A DNA stretch of 64,000 nucleotides from Cohnella sp. AR92 (GTDB lineage: Bacteria > Bacillota > Bacilli > Paenibacillales > Paenibacillaceae): the NCBI RefSeq assembly GCF_003990975.1, contig NZ_RZJR01000008.1, forward strand, positions 140-64,139, given 5' to 3'. Positions 50,894 through 58,795 of the stretch are shown in pieces. A model generated the notes under the pieces. The model had not been told where the DNA came from. It made no database searches and saw nothing but the letters and a program-made list of their open reading frames with translations. Position 1 is the stretch's first letter, and the number at the start of each line of letters is the position of its first letter. The translations under genes and the position numbers were made by a program.

Positions 50894-51733
50894 TTAATTT
50901 TCCAGCTTATTCGACAGCATCTGCTGGATGAATACCTTCATTTTGCCGCTGGTTTCATTCAGGTGCTCGATGCTGTTCATGAACTGCGTTACGAGCTCCG
51001 CCTGATCTTGGGAAGCATGAGCGATCTGGCCGATCTCCGTCTCCATCTGCTTGATCGAGTTCTTGACGGAATTCAGCATATCCTCGATCTGGGCGGCTGC
51101 CGACTTGCTGTCATTGGACAGCTTGCGCACTTCCTTGGCGACAACGCCGAACCCGGCGCCCGCTTCTCCGACCCGTGCGGCCTCGATTGCCGCGTTCAAT
51201 CCTAGAAGATTCGTCTGCGAGGAGATCTCGCGAATCATCTGAGTGACGCTCGCGACGCTGGAGGAGTTCTCGACGGCCTGCTTCGAATTCCGAAGAATCT
51301 CTTCCGCCGTCGCCATCAGCTCTTCGGAATGAGCCGCCACTTGTTGAACGCCGCTCAGAAGGTTGCTTGCGATGGCATCCGTCTCTTCCATCAGCTGCTC
51401 CAACGTGGCTTGCTTGTCCATCGGATGATTGATGCTCAGAACGGCAACGACTTCGCCGTGCTCATCTGTGACCGGAATAAAGATAACGTCGAACGGGATA
51501 CCGAAGTACTCCGCGGGCATGTGGGCGAAGTTCTTCTCCCGGCCGTTCTTTAGGTTCTGGAAGTTCCGATTCTCCGGATCCAACGGGTGGCCGTATTTAA
51601 AGCCAAGCTTGATCTTCTCGGTATCCTCCCAATACAGGATCTTCTCGTGGTCATAGATCGAGATGGATACTTCTTCTCGGAAAAGCTGTTTAACAAAAGG
51701 CATGCTCGCAATAAGCGCATCAATGATGTTCAT
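50894..51733 (-). CDS. Soluble methyl-accepting chemotaxis-type sensor
   Basis: The 279-residue protein has no membrane helix. The first 110 residues form a small sensory domain ([37 protein letters not shown]), followed by a short MCP signalling coiled coil with the conserved tip [24 protein letters not shown], quoted as [20 protein letters not shown], which contacts CheA and CheW. The coiled coil is much shorter than in membrane receptors. Such proteins join cytoplasmic arrays or signal to other partners. It is monocistronic with a terminator. The sensed ligand is unknown. Confidence 0.88.
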   Translation of the reverse strand: MNIIDALIASMPFVKQLFREEVSISIYDHEKILYWEDTEKIKLGFKYGHPLDPENRNFQNLKNGREKNFAHMPAEYFGIPFDVIFIPVTDEHGEVVAVLSINHPMDKQATLEQLMEETDAIASNLLSGVQQVAAHSEELMATAEEILRNSKQAVENSSSVASVTQMIREISSQTNLLGLNAAIEAARVGEAGAGFGVVAKEVRKLSNDSKSAAAQIEDMLNSVKNSIKQMETEIGQIAHASQDQAELVTQFMNSIEHLNETSGKMKVFIQQMLSNKLEN

Positions 51734-51848
51734 TCCTTGCCGTTCCTCTCCACGTCGAATGTCGTCTAGCTGTCTATTTTACTTATCGGATTGTCGACAA
51801 TAGAAATGTATGGCAAATTAATGAATTATGGCGAATGTGTGATAGAAG

Positions 51849-52328
51849 TCATTTACGGGAGTCAGGAGGATTAATTAAGGAACTGTCGTTCTCCAGCTTC
51901 ATAAGGATCGAATACGGCAGGAATCCTGCCTTCTGCCAGAAGCTCTTCCCAGTCGAGTTCCCGTCCAGTACCTCGATCTCGATTGTATCGATTCCCTTGA
52001 ATCGGCTCTCCCGCAATCGCTCGATCCCAAGCAGACCGTATCCTCTTTGCCTAAATTCGCGTTTAATGAAATATTGCCTGAGATACACTTCTCTTCGGTT
52101 CGGGTCATGCTGATTGCGTTTATAACAATAGAGGGCGTAGCCGACCACCTCATCTCCAAGAACGAGCAGATCGGCATTCCAGGACGAACGAAGCCACTCC
52201 CGCATCCGTTCCTTGAGCTCTTGCCGGTTCATCGGATTGGAGCTGCCCTCGTCCTCGATCAATTGCTTATTCATCTCGGCTAGAAGATCCAAGTCATCCT
52301 CGGAAACGCCTCGGAGCAGGAGGCTCAA
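51849..52328 (-). CDS. GNAT-family N-acetyltransferase
   Basis: The 159-residue product begins LSLLLRGVSEDDLDLLAEMNKQ and has the acetyl-CoA block YLRQYFIKREFRQRGYGLLGIERL, quoted as FIKREFRQRGYGLLGIE. The TTG at 52328 lies one nucleotide after the stop of the RidA-like gene, with GAGG 6 nt upstream, so the two are coupled. The upstream open frame is a shadow of the RidA gene. The acetyl acceptor is unknown. Confidence 0.8.
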   Translation of the reverse strand: MSLLLRGVSEDDLDLLAEMNKQLIEDEGSSNPMNRQELKERMREWLRSSWNADLLVLGDEVVGYALYCYKRNQHDPNRREVYLRQYFIKREFRQRGYGLLGIERLRESRFKGIDTIEIEVLDGNSTGKSFWQKAGFLPYSILMKLENDSSLINPPDSRK

Positions 52329-52329
52329 G

Positions 52330-52797
52330 CTATACCTCCTCTTCCACTTGGAAGATGCTGTCCACGATGATCGGCAGATTGCCTCGGACGGAGACCGCTC
52401 CCAGGACGGAGCGAGCATGGATGCCTTTCTCCTCGCCGAAGACATCCAACATGAGATCCGAGAAACCGTTCAGCACTTTGTGATGCTCCTCGAACTCCGG
52501 GCTAGCGTTCACGAACCCTTGAACCTTGACGACTCTTTTCACCCGATCCAAAGAACCCAGGGCCGATTGTACGACGGCCAGCACTTCCAAGCCCGCCAGT
52601 CTGGCGAATTCATAGCCTTCCTGCGTTGTAAATTCGGCTCCCAGCTTCCCCTTCGGAGAGCCGGCCGGGCCTTTGCCCGAAACAAACATAAGTCCGTTCG
52701 CGACCACGACGTTGGCGTACTTGGCGGCAGGTTCGCTCGCTTCCGGGAGAGCAATGTTCAATTGCTTCAATCTGGTCTCAATCGATTCGATTGTCAT
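52330..52797 (-). CDS. RidA/YjgF-family protein
   Basis: The 155-residue protein belongs to the RidA superfamily, whose best-known members hydrolyse reactive enamine/imine intermediates from PLP enzymes. VVVANGLMFVSGKGP, GLEVLAVVQSALGSLDRVKRVVKVQGFVN, quoted as QSALGSLDRVKRVVKVQGF, and ARSVLGAVSVRGNLPIIVD are family blocks; the usual catalytic Arg (position 105 in RidA) is replaced around ARSVLGAVSVRGN, placing it nearer the subgroups of uncertain activity. The start at 52797 has AAGGGG 9 nt upstream. It is coupled to the GNAT gene after it. Confidence 0.85.
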   Translation of the reverse strand: MTIESIETRLKQLNIALPEASEPAAKYANVVVANGLMFVSGKGPAGSPKGKLGAEFTTQEGYEFARLAGLEVLAVVQSALGSLDRVKRVVKVQGFVNASPEFEEHHKVLNGFSDLMLDVFGEEKGIHARSVLGAVSVRGNLPIIVDSIFQVEEEV

Positions 52798-52823
52798 GGA
52801 GAAGCCCCTTTCATTCATCTTAT

Positions 52824-53600
52824 CTACTCCTCATCCACCTCGAAAGAATCGATCATATGGTCGATATCGTTCTGGAGGGAATCGGTGATTTCTTTGGCCG
52901 TCGTGACGATTAGCGAATAACTTTTTTTGCCGATCGGTACGTAATATTCCGTTTGAATAAGCGATTGGTTGTTCGAGGCGGCCATCTCCGACACCAACAC
53001 CCCGGCCTTGTAACGGCCGTAAGGCTTCTCTTCGAAGCTGATCTGCTTATAATCGTTTATCTTCGCGCTTCCGTCCTCTCCGCTTGTCGGGTCCATCTGC
53101 AGGTCCTTAAGTTCACCGGCGGGCGGGGCGGAAGCATTCTTGTACTCGGCGGTTATAAGAAGGACGTTGGCGATTTGGGTCGGACTCGAGAATTGAGCCT
53201 TGATCTCGGGGATGGAACTTGTCTGGTCCGTCTGCTCCCAATCGAACGGGTAATCGAAGCTGAAGCCATCGCCATAATACGTCGCATAGGCCTCCCCGTC
53301 GATGGCGATCTTCACCTCCACTTTGGACTGCACTTGAATCGACCCTTGCTTGGCTTGGCTGGATGGCTCCTCAGGCCCGGACTTTCCGCCTTGACCGAAC
53401 AAGCCGATCTGCCCGGTTTGTTTCGATGGCCCCGGTTGTCCTTCCTGGCGCGCGGATGACGATTGTTTCGCTTGCTCCGGCTGCTCCCCGCTAACTTCCC
53501 TTATGGTGCTTTTAACGGATTCTCTAACATCCGTGCAGCCAACCGCGGCGGTAGTTAATGCTGTTAATAAAGATACGAGAAGTAGGTTGCGAATGAACAC
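52824..53600 (-). CDS. Lipoprotein, unknown function
   Basis: The 258-residue protein starts at a GTG (GGAGG 7 nt upstream) with a lipoprotein signal ending in lipobox AAVGC near residue 22. A 75-residue Gln/Ser/Pro/Gly-rich linker follows, then a domain with GDGFSFDYPFDWEQTDQ and a C-terminal YSLIVTTAKEITDSL that looks like the PsbP-like stress-lipoprotein fold also seen in the gene at 40978. It should be anchored outside the membrane. No enzyme motif is visible. Confidence 0.78.
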   Translation of the reverse strand: MFIRNLLLVSLLTALTTAAVGCTDVRESVKSTIREVSGEQPEQAKQSSSARQEGQPGPSKQTGQIGLFGQGGKSGPEEPSSQAKQGSIQVQSKVEVKIAIDGEAYATYYGDGFSFDYPFDWEQTDQTSSIPEIKAQFSSPTQIANVLLITAEYKNASAPPAGELKDLQMDPTSGEDGSAKINDYKQISFEEKPYGRYKAGVLVSEMAASNNQSLIQTEYYVPIGKKSYSLIVTTAKEITDSLQNDIDHMIDSFEVDEE

Positions 53601-53659
53601 GTTGGCGCCTCCATTATTCGAAATCGACCTGTTTATCCAAAATGACTTCTTTTGTTCGA

Positions 53660-54205
53660 TCATCCAGGAAAACGGCGGAATAGATAGAGCTTCCCGTTAC
53701 GTGGCGGAAGATCCGTCCTGCCCGAATAGCCCCTGCTATGCAGAGCCTTGTCCAGCACTCTCATGAACGCTCCGTGACTGACGATCAGGACATTCGAGCT
53801 TGGATAGCGGCGCTCGATCTCATCGATAATTCGCTCTGCCCGAAGGCGTACATTCTTCTTGCCCTCTACTTGGGAACGATGGGAGAACAGCCAAGCCAAG
53901 CGCGCCAAACCCAACCAGAGGGTTAATGGCATGCGGATTCGAGCGCCGCTCACCGCATGAATCCCGATTTCCCGCAGATGGTCGGATACGATTAGGGGGC
54001 CGTCGAAAAGAAAGGCTGCCGTTCGGGTTGCCCGGGAGAGGGGACTGCAATAGCAGACGTCCCATTCTATATCGCTGGAGGCAAGCGGAACCGATCGAAT
54101 AGCCCCTTGATCATACTGCTCCACCCAGCGTGTGAACTGAGGCCCCGTCATCCAGCGGCGCTGCGGCTTGTGCAGCACCTTGAAGTGCCTGATCAACCCA
54201 ATCAC
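53660..54205 (-). CDS. Histidine-phosphatase family protein
   Basis: The 181-residue protein has the fold of phosphoglycerate-mutase-like phosphatases: LIRHFKV at the N-terminus holds the first Arg-His pair, although the usual third residue Gly is Phe; CYCSPLSRATRTAAFLF carries the second Arg, REIG an acidic residue, and LIVSHGAFMRVL the second catalytic His. It therefore keeps the catalytic residues. Start is GTG at 54205, one nucleotide after the Nudix gene stop, with GGGGAG upstream. Substrate unknown; its place beside a Nudix hydrolase suggests nucleotide or phosphate-ester housekeeping. Confidence 0.82.
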   Translation of the reverse strand: MIGLIRHFKVLHKPQRRWMTGPQFTRWVEQYDQGAIRSVPLASSDIEWDVCYCSPLSRATRTAAFLFDGPLIVSDHLREIGIHAVSGARIRMPLTLWLGLARLAWLFSHRSQVEGKKNVRLRAERIIDEIERRYPSSNVLIVSHGAFMRVLDKALHSRGYSGRTDLPPRNGKLYLFRRFPG

Positions 54206-54206
54206 G

Positions 54207-54656
54207 TTAATGTTCTTCTCCCCAGCCCAAGCTCTCGAACCAGACGGAATCGCGGGTTTGGCTCAAAGCGTGTTTGATGTAGGGAATGATGTTTTCGGGA
54301 AGTTCCGATAAGGGAAACCATCTTAATTCTTCGCATTTATGAGGCTCCTTGTTGGAAATATCTCCTTCCCATTCATGGACCGTCAGAAAAAAATCGATCC
54401 ATTCCTTCGAGGACTTATCCCTGCGATGCATGATTCCGATTACTTCCAAATACTGCTGCTTGATCTTTACACCAGCTTCTTCGAATGCCTCACGAATAGC
54501 TGCTGATTTCACTTCTTCATTACCGTCGATTCGTCCGGCAACCACACTCCATTTGCCATCTTCGAAACCGGTATTTCTCCTCTTTAACAGCAGGATCTCG
54601 TTCTTGCCATTTAAGAAAAACAAGTGTACGGCTCCGTAGAAAATTGGGGATTGCAT
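54207..54656 (-). CDS. Nudix hydrolase
   Basis: The 149-residue enzyme should hydrolyse a nucleoside diphosphate linked to another group, needing Mg2+. The Nudix box runs from Gly41 to Val63 (pattern G-x5-E-x7-RE-x2-EE-x-G-V, with Glu47, Arg55, Glu59 and Glu60 all present). The N-terminal strand HLFFLNGKNEILLLKRRN is standard. The ATG is at 54656, and the gene is coupled to the histidine-phosphatase gene one nucleotide downstream. The precise substrate is unknown. Confidence 0.9.
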   Translation of the reverse strand: MQSPIFYGAVHLFFLNGKNEILLLKRRNTGFEDGKWSVVAGRIDGNEEVKSAAIREAFEEAGVKIKQQYLEVIGIMHRRDKSSKEWIDFFLTVHEWEGDISNKEPHKCEELRWFPLSELPENIIPYIKHALSQTRDSVWFESLGWGEEH

Positions 54657-54809
54657 CCGATGTGCTCCTTTCGAGCAGGACTGCAGGGTCCATGGTCGAT
54701 TGTCCGAAAATTTATTCTATTGTACGTTGAAAAAATTTCCATTGCAATTCTTGACAGAATTCGAAGCTTTCCATGGTTGCGTGACCATTCGAGTGCACGG
54801 TTTGAATCC

Positions 54810-54845
54810 AAAAAAAAGAGCTTCAATCCTCGCGGGGATTGAAGC
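54810..54845 (-). terminator. Rho-independent terminator of the FAH-family gene
   Basis: GCTTCAATCC and GGATTGAAGC form a perfect 10-bp stem with a 6-nt loop. On the minus strand it is followed by eight T. Confidence 0.92.
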
Positions 54846-54860
54846 CATTATGCATCTCGC

Positions 54861-55820
54861 TTACTTCGAAGCGTTTGTATTAATCTGCGTCCCTAATTGA
54901 ATCCGTCCGTCCGAGCTATGAATCTCGCTGCGGATAATATCTCCGGTTCGCAGATATCGGTCAACCGATCGTTGGCTCTCCACGAATAATCGGTACTTCT
55001 CCTCTGCCGATGCCGTACCCATCATTCGATCCATTGCCGTTGAGCCTAGCTTCATGGCGACGCCTCCGCAGGTCCCCGTGAGGATCAGATCGCCCGGAGA
55101 CAGATCCATGATCTCCGACAGCTCGGTCAGCGTCTCATCCGGCTTGAACAAAAGCTGACTTGTGTGCGCATGCTGCCTGATCTCGCCATTGACCGTCAGC
55201 CTAAGCTCCAGATCGTGAATCCGGGGGACATCTTCGGCATCGAGCAGATAAAGGTACGGACCGGTCGGACAGAACGTTCGATAACTCTTGCCCTTGAGCC
55301 ATTGTCCTTGTGGCAGCTGAACATCCCTGGCGGAGATGTCGTTAGTCAGCACCAAACCAGCCACGTATTCATGAAGATTGGCGTCCATAATCGAAGTCGG
55401 CTTGCGAATCTCTCGGCCGATGACCAATCCCAGCTCAATCTCGTAATCAAGCAGCTTCATGTGCGGCGGACAAATGACGTCCGAATACGGCCCTGCAAGA
55501 GAGCTGTCGGCCTTGCTGAAGATCATATTAAACGGCGGTCGTGCGGCCTCAAGCCCCGACTCCGCCCGGTGATCGCCATAGTTTGCCCCCTGGCAAATAA
55601 TGCGGGCTGGGCGTGTAACCGGGCTCAGCAGCTCCACATCCTCGATATTTACCGCTCTGCCTGCCCCCGATTGCCAGACCTCTCTCGCCACCTGCGTTCC
55701 GGAACGCAAGAAATGAGCGAGTGTCGGATAACTGCCTTCCACCGCCAGGAGCCTATCCCCCTTCTGTACTCCCCAGAGAACATTGCCGTTCTCGGTAAAT
55801 CTGGCTATATGCAAACCCAT
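54861..55820 (-). CDS. Fumarylacetoacetate hydrolase (FAH) family protein
   Basis: The 319-residue protein has an N-terminal domain of about 65 residues and a C-terminal FAH domain with the metal ligands Glu, Glu and Asp in LLDYEIELGLVIGR and TNDISARDVQ, plus KSYRTFCPTGPYL and LTGTCGGVAMKLG, quoted in the usual order. Members cleave or decarboxylate 2-oxo-alkene diacids in aromatic breakdown (for example fumarylpyruvate hydrolase or oxalocrotonate decarboxylase). Its start lies 15 nt after a truncated 2-keto-4-pentenoate hydratase gene and it is divergent from an aromatic-pathway type regulator, which supports such a role. AGGAGGAGG precedes the ATG. Confidence 0.85.
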   Translation of the reverse strand: MGLHIARFTENGNVLWGVQKGDRLLAVEGSYPTLAHFLRSGTQVAREVWQSGAGRAVNIEDVELLSPVTRPARIICQGANYGDHRAESGLEAARPPFNMIFSKADSSLAGPYSDVICPPHMKLLDYEIELGLVIGREIRKPTSIMDANLHEYVAGLVLTNDISARDVQLPQGQWLKGKSYRTFCPTGPYLYLLDAEDVPRIHDLELRLTVNGEIRQHAHTSQLLFKPDETLTELSEIMDLSPGDLILTGTCGGVAMKLGSTAMDRMMGTASAEEKYRLFVESQRSVDRYLRTGDIIRSEIHSSDGRIQLGTQINTNASK

Positions 55821-55835
55821 TCCTAGTCCTCCTCC

Positions 55836-56009
55836 TTAACCAAAGGTTGCCTCAACCGAGCCTAGTTGTGTAAATTCGGCCCGGAACCGATCCCCGCAGA
55901 CAGCATTAGCCGCTGCCGATAAAGCGCCCGATAGGATCACCTCTCCGGCCTTAAGCGTCACGCCATATGCGTGAAGCTCACTAGCGCAGCCTCCTTTTCG
56001 AGTCCCATC
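55836..56009 (-). pseudogene. C-terminal remnant of a 2-keto-4-pentenoate hydratase (MhpD/XylJ-like)
   Basis: In the frame ending at the TAA at 55836-55838 one reads YGVTLKAGEVILSGALSAA followed by GDRFRAEFTQLGSVEATFG. That is the conserved C-terminus of the hydratase and decarboxylase family of meta-cleavage pathways. Upstream of about 55990 the similarity stops and the frame soon closes, so more than 200 residues are missing. It sits directly before the FAH-family gene, as in catechol meta-cleavage operons. This is a broken gene, not a functional one. Confidence 0.75.
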
Positions 56010-56059
56010 ATAATTCAGATTCGCGTTCCGACATAAGGGGGTTTTTTATTGGAAAATCG

Positions 56060-56091
56060 CAAAAACACAATTGGTTTTATTGTCGTTTTTG
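56060..56091. promoter_or_regulatory. Inverted repeat overlapping the regulator promoter
   Basis: CAAAAACACAAT (56060-56071) and ATTGTCGTTTTTG (56079-56091) are inverse copies with one extra base in the right arm. The right arm covers the -35 box of the regulator promoter. It lies in the divergent region between the aromatic-type regulator and the remnant hydratase/FAH genes and is probably where the regulator binds. Confidence 0.55.
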
Positions 56092-56107
56092 ACGTATTCT
56101 TTATAAT
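56080..56107 (+). promoter_or_regulatory. Sigma-A-like promoter of the XylR-N/PucR regulator gene
   Basis: TTGTCG (56080-56085) and TATAAT (56102-56107) are 16 bp apart. The -10 box is perfect. Transcription would begin around 56114. Confidence 0.6.
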
Positions 56108-56109
56108 GA

Positions 56110-56123
56110 AGTAAGCGCTTGCA
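56110..56123 (+). promoter_or_regulatory. cre-like site (CcpA) at the transcription start of the regulator gene
   Basis: AGTAAGCGCTTGCA matches the Bacillales cre consensus TGWAANCGNTNWCA at 12 of 14 positions and lies directly downstream of the -10 box. A site here would let CcpA repress the regulator when preferred sugars are present. Confidence 0.5.
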
Positions 56124-56147
56124 AATGGGAGGGGAGATGCACCCGTC

Positions 56148-57968
56148 ATGGTCGAAATCAATCGCATTTCCAAGCCGGATCTGTCCGATATCGTGATAAC
56201 TTCTCATGCTTTCGGTCTCTTACGCAAAGCTTTATTCGAGAACATGGGCAACAAAAAAGCGAAAGGACTTCTGCTGCGCTTCGGGAGAGACCTCGGCAAG
56301 AACAAAGCTCTTGAATTGATGAAGCTTAACTTTTCGATCGAGGAGTTAATCGAGATGGTATCCGTCGTTCATTCTCAAGCGGGGCACGTTGCGGACGTCG
56401 AGAAAAAACCGGGTGCGGTTCGATTGTCGGAGAATAATCAATTGGACTTTAGCGACGCCACCGGCCGTTGGGTGGATTCATTCGAGGCCAAGCTGCATCT
56501 TCAGCTCCATGGAGTAGCCGATGAATGCTCTTGTTATGTGCTAAGCGGCTATGCCAGCGGGTATATGTCTGCCATCCTGAACGACGATATATTCGTCAAA
56601 GAGCTCACCTGCCGAGCCAAGGGAGACCTTGATTGTACTTTCGCAGTCAATTCGAGGGAATATTGGACGCGCCAATCGGGCGAAGAACCCGCGATTTATG
56701 ACGATCAGACCATTCTGAGCGAATTGGAAGATACGTACGACAAGCTATTGTTTAAAAATAAGCTGCTCGATAAGGTCACCCACTACCACAGCCAATTGAC
56801 CGACGCAGTCGCCAGACAGCAATCGTTGGACCAAGTCATCGCAATCGCTAACGAGATTCTTGGAATCCCGATCGCAATCGAGGATCTTAACGGCAATCTC
56901 CTGCATCTTCACGGAATCCAGCGGGAGACTTATACTCGCTTGCGGCACGTCAAAAATAAAAAGAAGCACACGCTGTTCAATCGCAACCGCACTTCCTGCG
57001 AGCAGATAGGCAGCTCCTACTTGCTGACGACACCGATCTACCTCCAGGATCGGCTTTTCGCCACTTGCTCGTTCATCTATATCGATTCACGGGAACCGGA
57101 AACCGACGATTACTTGTTCCTGGAGAGACTTGCTACGGCGTCCACCCTCAGCTTCCTGAACGAGAAAATCAGCTTCGAGACGACGGAACGGCTCAAGATC
57201 TCGATCCTGGATCGCTTGATCCATAAGCAATTCAACACGATTGGAGAGATTACCTCGCAATTAAAGTACGTTTCTCCAGATCTGAGGAGCCCGTTCATCA
57301 CTCTTGCCGTCATGTGTACTCAGAAGAAAACCGAGGGCAAGCCGCTCGACCATTACGATCAGCTGCTCCAATTCGCCAAAACATTGAAATACTATAAGCT
57401 CGACGGGCTGCTAAGCCAGAATAACGACGAGATCGTCATCCTCTTGTTCGCTGTCAAAGACTCCGCTTCGCTGCTCAGAAGTTTGAAGCCCGTTCTGACC
57501 ATTATGGAGGAGAATAATTCGGACGTTCTTTATAAGATCGGAATCAGCCAGCCCTTTCAGCAATTGGCCAAGTTCGAGGAATCCCTGACCCAGGCGGAAC
57601 AGTCGCTCCATCTGCCCAGGCAGCAGAAAATCGTTGCATATGATCAGCTCGGGCTATTGGGATCGCTCCTTCAAGGCGCGGACATTCAACACCTAAAGGC
57701 AACCGCGAAGAAGGAATTAGGAAATTTGCTGGACGAGGATGACAAGCATCGGGAGCTGCTTTATACGTTGTACATCTACTTGATTCACGGAGGCAAGTTG
57801 GAGAAAACCATGCAGCAGCTTTCCTTATCGATCGGTGGAATTCAGTACCGTATCCGCAAGATAGAGGACATCCTGCAGAAGGACCTGAAGAACTTCTCCA
57901 CCGCCTCGTACTTGTTGCTGATGATCGAGGCGCTGATCGCGACGGGAGATATCAAAATAGAGGAATAA
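56148..57968 (+). CDS. Regulator with XylR-N, V4R and PucR-type C-terminal HTH domains
   Basis: The 606-residue protein combines an N-terminal XylR-N-like region (about 10-110), a V4R domain (about 130-190, with VADECSCYVLSGYASGYMS and ELTCRAKGDLDCTFAV carrying the Cys residues that hold small ligands), a linker with coiled-coil character, a middle GGDEF-like PucR region, and a C-terminal PucR HTH (GGKLEKTMQQLSLSIGGIQ, YRIRKIEDILQ). XylR-N/V4R domains bind aromatic effectors such as phenols in known activators. It is divergent from a FAH-family gene and a hydratase remnant, so it probably controlled a meta-cleavage pathway. Its own promoter overlaps an inverted repeat and a cre-like site. Confidence 0.83.
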   Translation: MVEINRISKPDLSDIVITSHAFGLLRKALFENMGNKKAKGLLLRFGRDLGKNKALELMKLNFSIEELIEMVSVVHSQAGHVADVEKKPGAVRLSENNQLDFSDATGRWVDSFEAKLHLQLHGVADECSCYVLSGYASGYMSAILNDDIFVKELTCRAKGDLDCTFAVNSREYWTRQSGEEPAIYDDQTILSELEDTYDKLLFKNKLLDKVTHYHSQLTDAVARQQSLDQVIAIANEILGIPIAIEDLNGNLLHLHGIQRETYTRLRHVKNKKKHTLFNRNRTSCEQIGSSYLLTTPIYLQDRLFATCSFIYIDSREPETDDYLFLERLATASTLSFLNEKISFETTERLKISILDRLIHKQFNTIGEITSQLKYVSPDLRSPFITLAVMCTQKKTEGKPLDHYDQLLQFAKTLKYYKLDGLLSQNNDEIVILLFAVKDSASLLRSLKPVLTIMEENNSDVLYKIGISQPFQQLAKFEESLTQAEQSLHLPRQQKIVAYDQLGLLGSLLQGADIQHLKATAKKELGNLLDEDDKHRELLYTLYIYLIHGGKLEKTMQQLSLSIGGIQYRIRKIEDILQKDLKNFSTASYLLLMIEALIATGDIKIEE

Positions 57969-57975
57969 CGGACAT

Positions 57976-58014
57976 ATACCCACAGTTGCCGTCCTCTACG
58001 GCTGCTGTGGGTAT
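57976..58014. terminator. Hairpin between convergent genes, likely bidirectional terminator
   Basis: ATACCCACAG and CTGTGGGTAT form a perfect 10-bp stem with an inner GCCGT/ACGGC hairpin. It lies 8 nt after the stop of the regulator gene and about 55 nt after the ccpN stop. T runs are weak on both sides. Confidence 0.6.
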
Positions 58015-58071
58015 TAACCAGGCTCTTATTTCGTTCGGAAAGTACAAGCGTTCCCGACTCGCAGCCTGTCG

Positions 58072-58713
58072 CTACTGTTGCTCCATCTTGTCGAACAACA
58101 GCTTGGCCAGGGTAGTCTTCGTCAATCTCCCGACGACTTCCAACTTGGAAGGCGCCGCTTCGGAGCCGGAACCGCCTTCGGTTACGCTCGCCGCCTGGAC
58201 GACCGGCAAGCCGTCCACCTCATGCGCGATCATCTTGCGCAGGGCTTCGCGAAGCGTGTCGTCCGGCGACGCCGTCACCACGTTCGGATAACGGGTCATG
58301 ACCATGCTCAGCAGCACGCTCGCTGCTTGCGAGTTCCCCAAGGTAACCTTAAGCAGGTCCTTTCGCGACACGACCCCGGCCAACGCATTCGCGGAATCGA
58401 CGACGACGAGGCTTCCGACGTTCTCGAGGAACATGGCGACGACCGCATCGCTGACGGTGGCGGTCTCTCGCAGAACGACCGGAACCCCCATGACCTCGCG
58501 GACTTTCGTCCGCGCGATCGAACCGACTTCCGATCTCTCCTGCATGACCGTGCTTCCGAGAAAATAGCCTACCTTCGGCTTCGCATCGATATACCCCAGC
58601 ATCACCAGCAAGCCGAGATCCGACCTTATGGTAGGACGGGTCACCCCGAGCTGCTCCGCGATTTGCTCCCCGGTAATCGGAGCGTTCTTGCGCACGATAT
58701 CGACAATCTCCAA
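58072..58713 (-). CDS. ccpN: CcpN-type repressor of gluconeogenic genes (HTH plus two CBS domains)
   Basis: The protein has an N-terminal winged helix (NAPITGEQIAEQLGVTRPT, GYIDAKPKVGYFLG) and two CBS domains (about 65-125 and 130-210) that in Bacillus CcpN sense ATP and ADP. CcpN represses gapB and pckA in glucose; here it lies next to ppdK and gapB, fitting that role. The first normal start codon is TTG at 58713. The coding frame continues upstream with the Bacillus-like residues TIELSSRQ, and the GGGAGG site lies 8 nt before an ATC codon at 58734. The true start may therefore be non-standard. Confidence 0.87.
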   Translation of the reverse strand: MEIVDIVRKNAPITGEQIAEQLGVTRPTIRSDLGLLVMLGYIDAKPKVGYFLGSTVMQERSEVGSIARTKVREVMGVPVVLRETATVSDAVVAMFLENVGSLVVVDSANALAGVVSRKDLLKVTLGNSQAASVLLSMVMTRYPNVVTASPDDTLREALRKMIAHEVDGLPVVQAASVTEGGSGSEAAPSKLEVVGRLTKTTLAKLLFDKMEQQ

Positions 58714-58795
58714 CTGGCGGGATGACAGTTCGATCGTTGTTCCCTCCCGTTACGACAACCCATTTGACTCCATTGTAACCGAATCGGAGCCGGAA

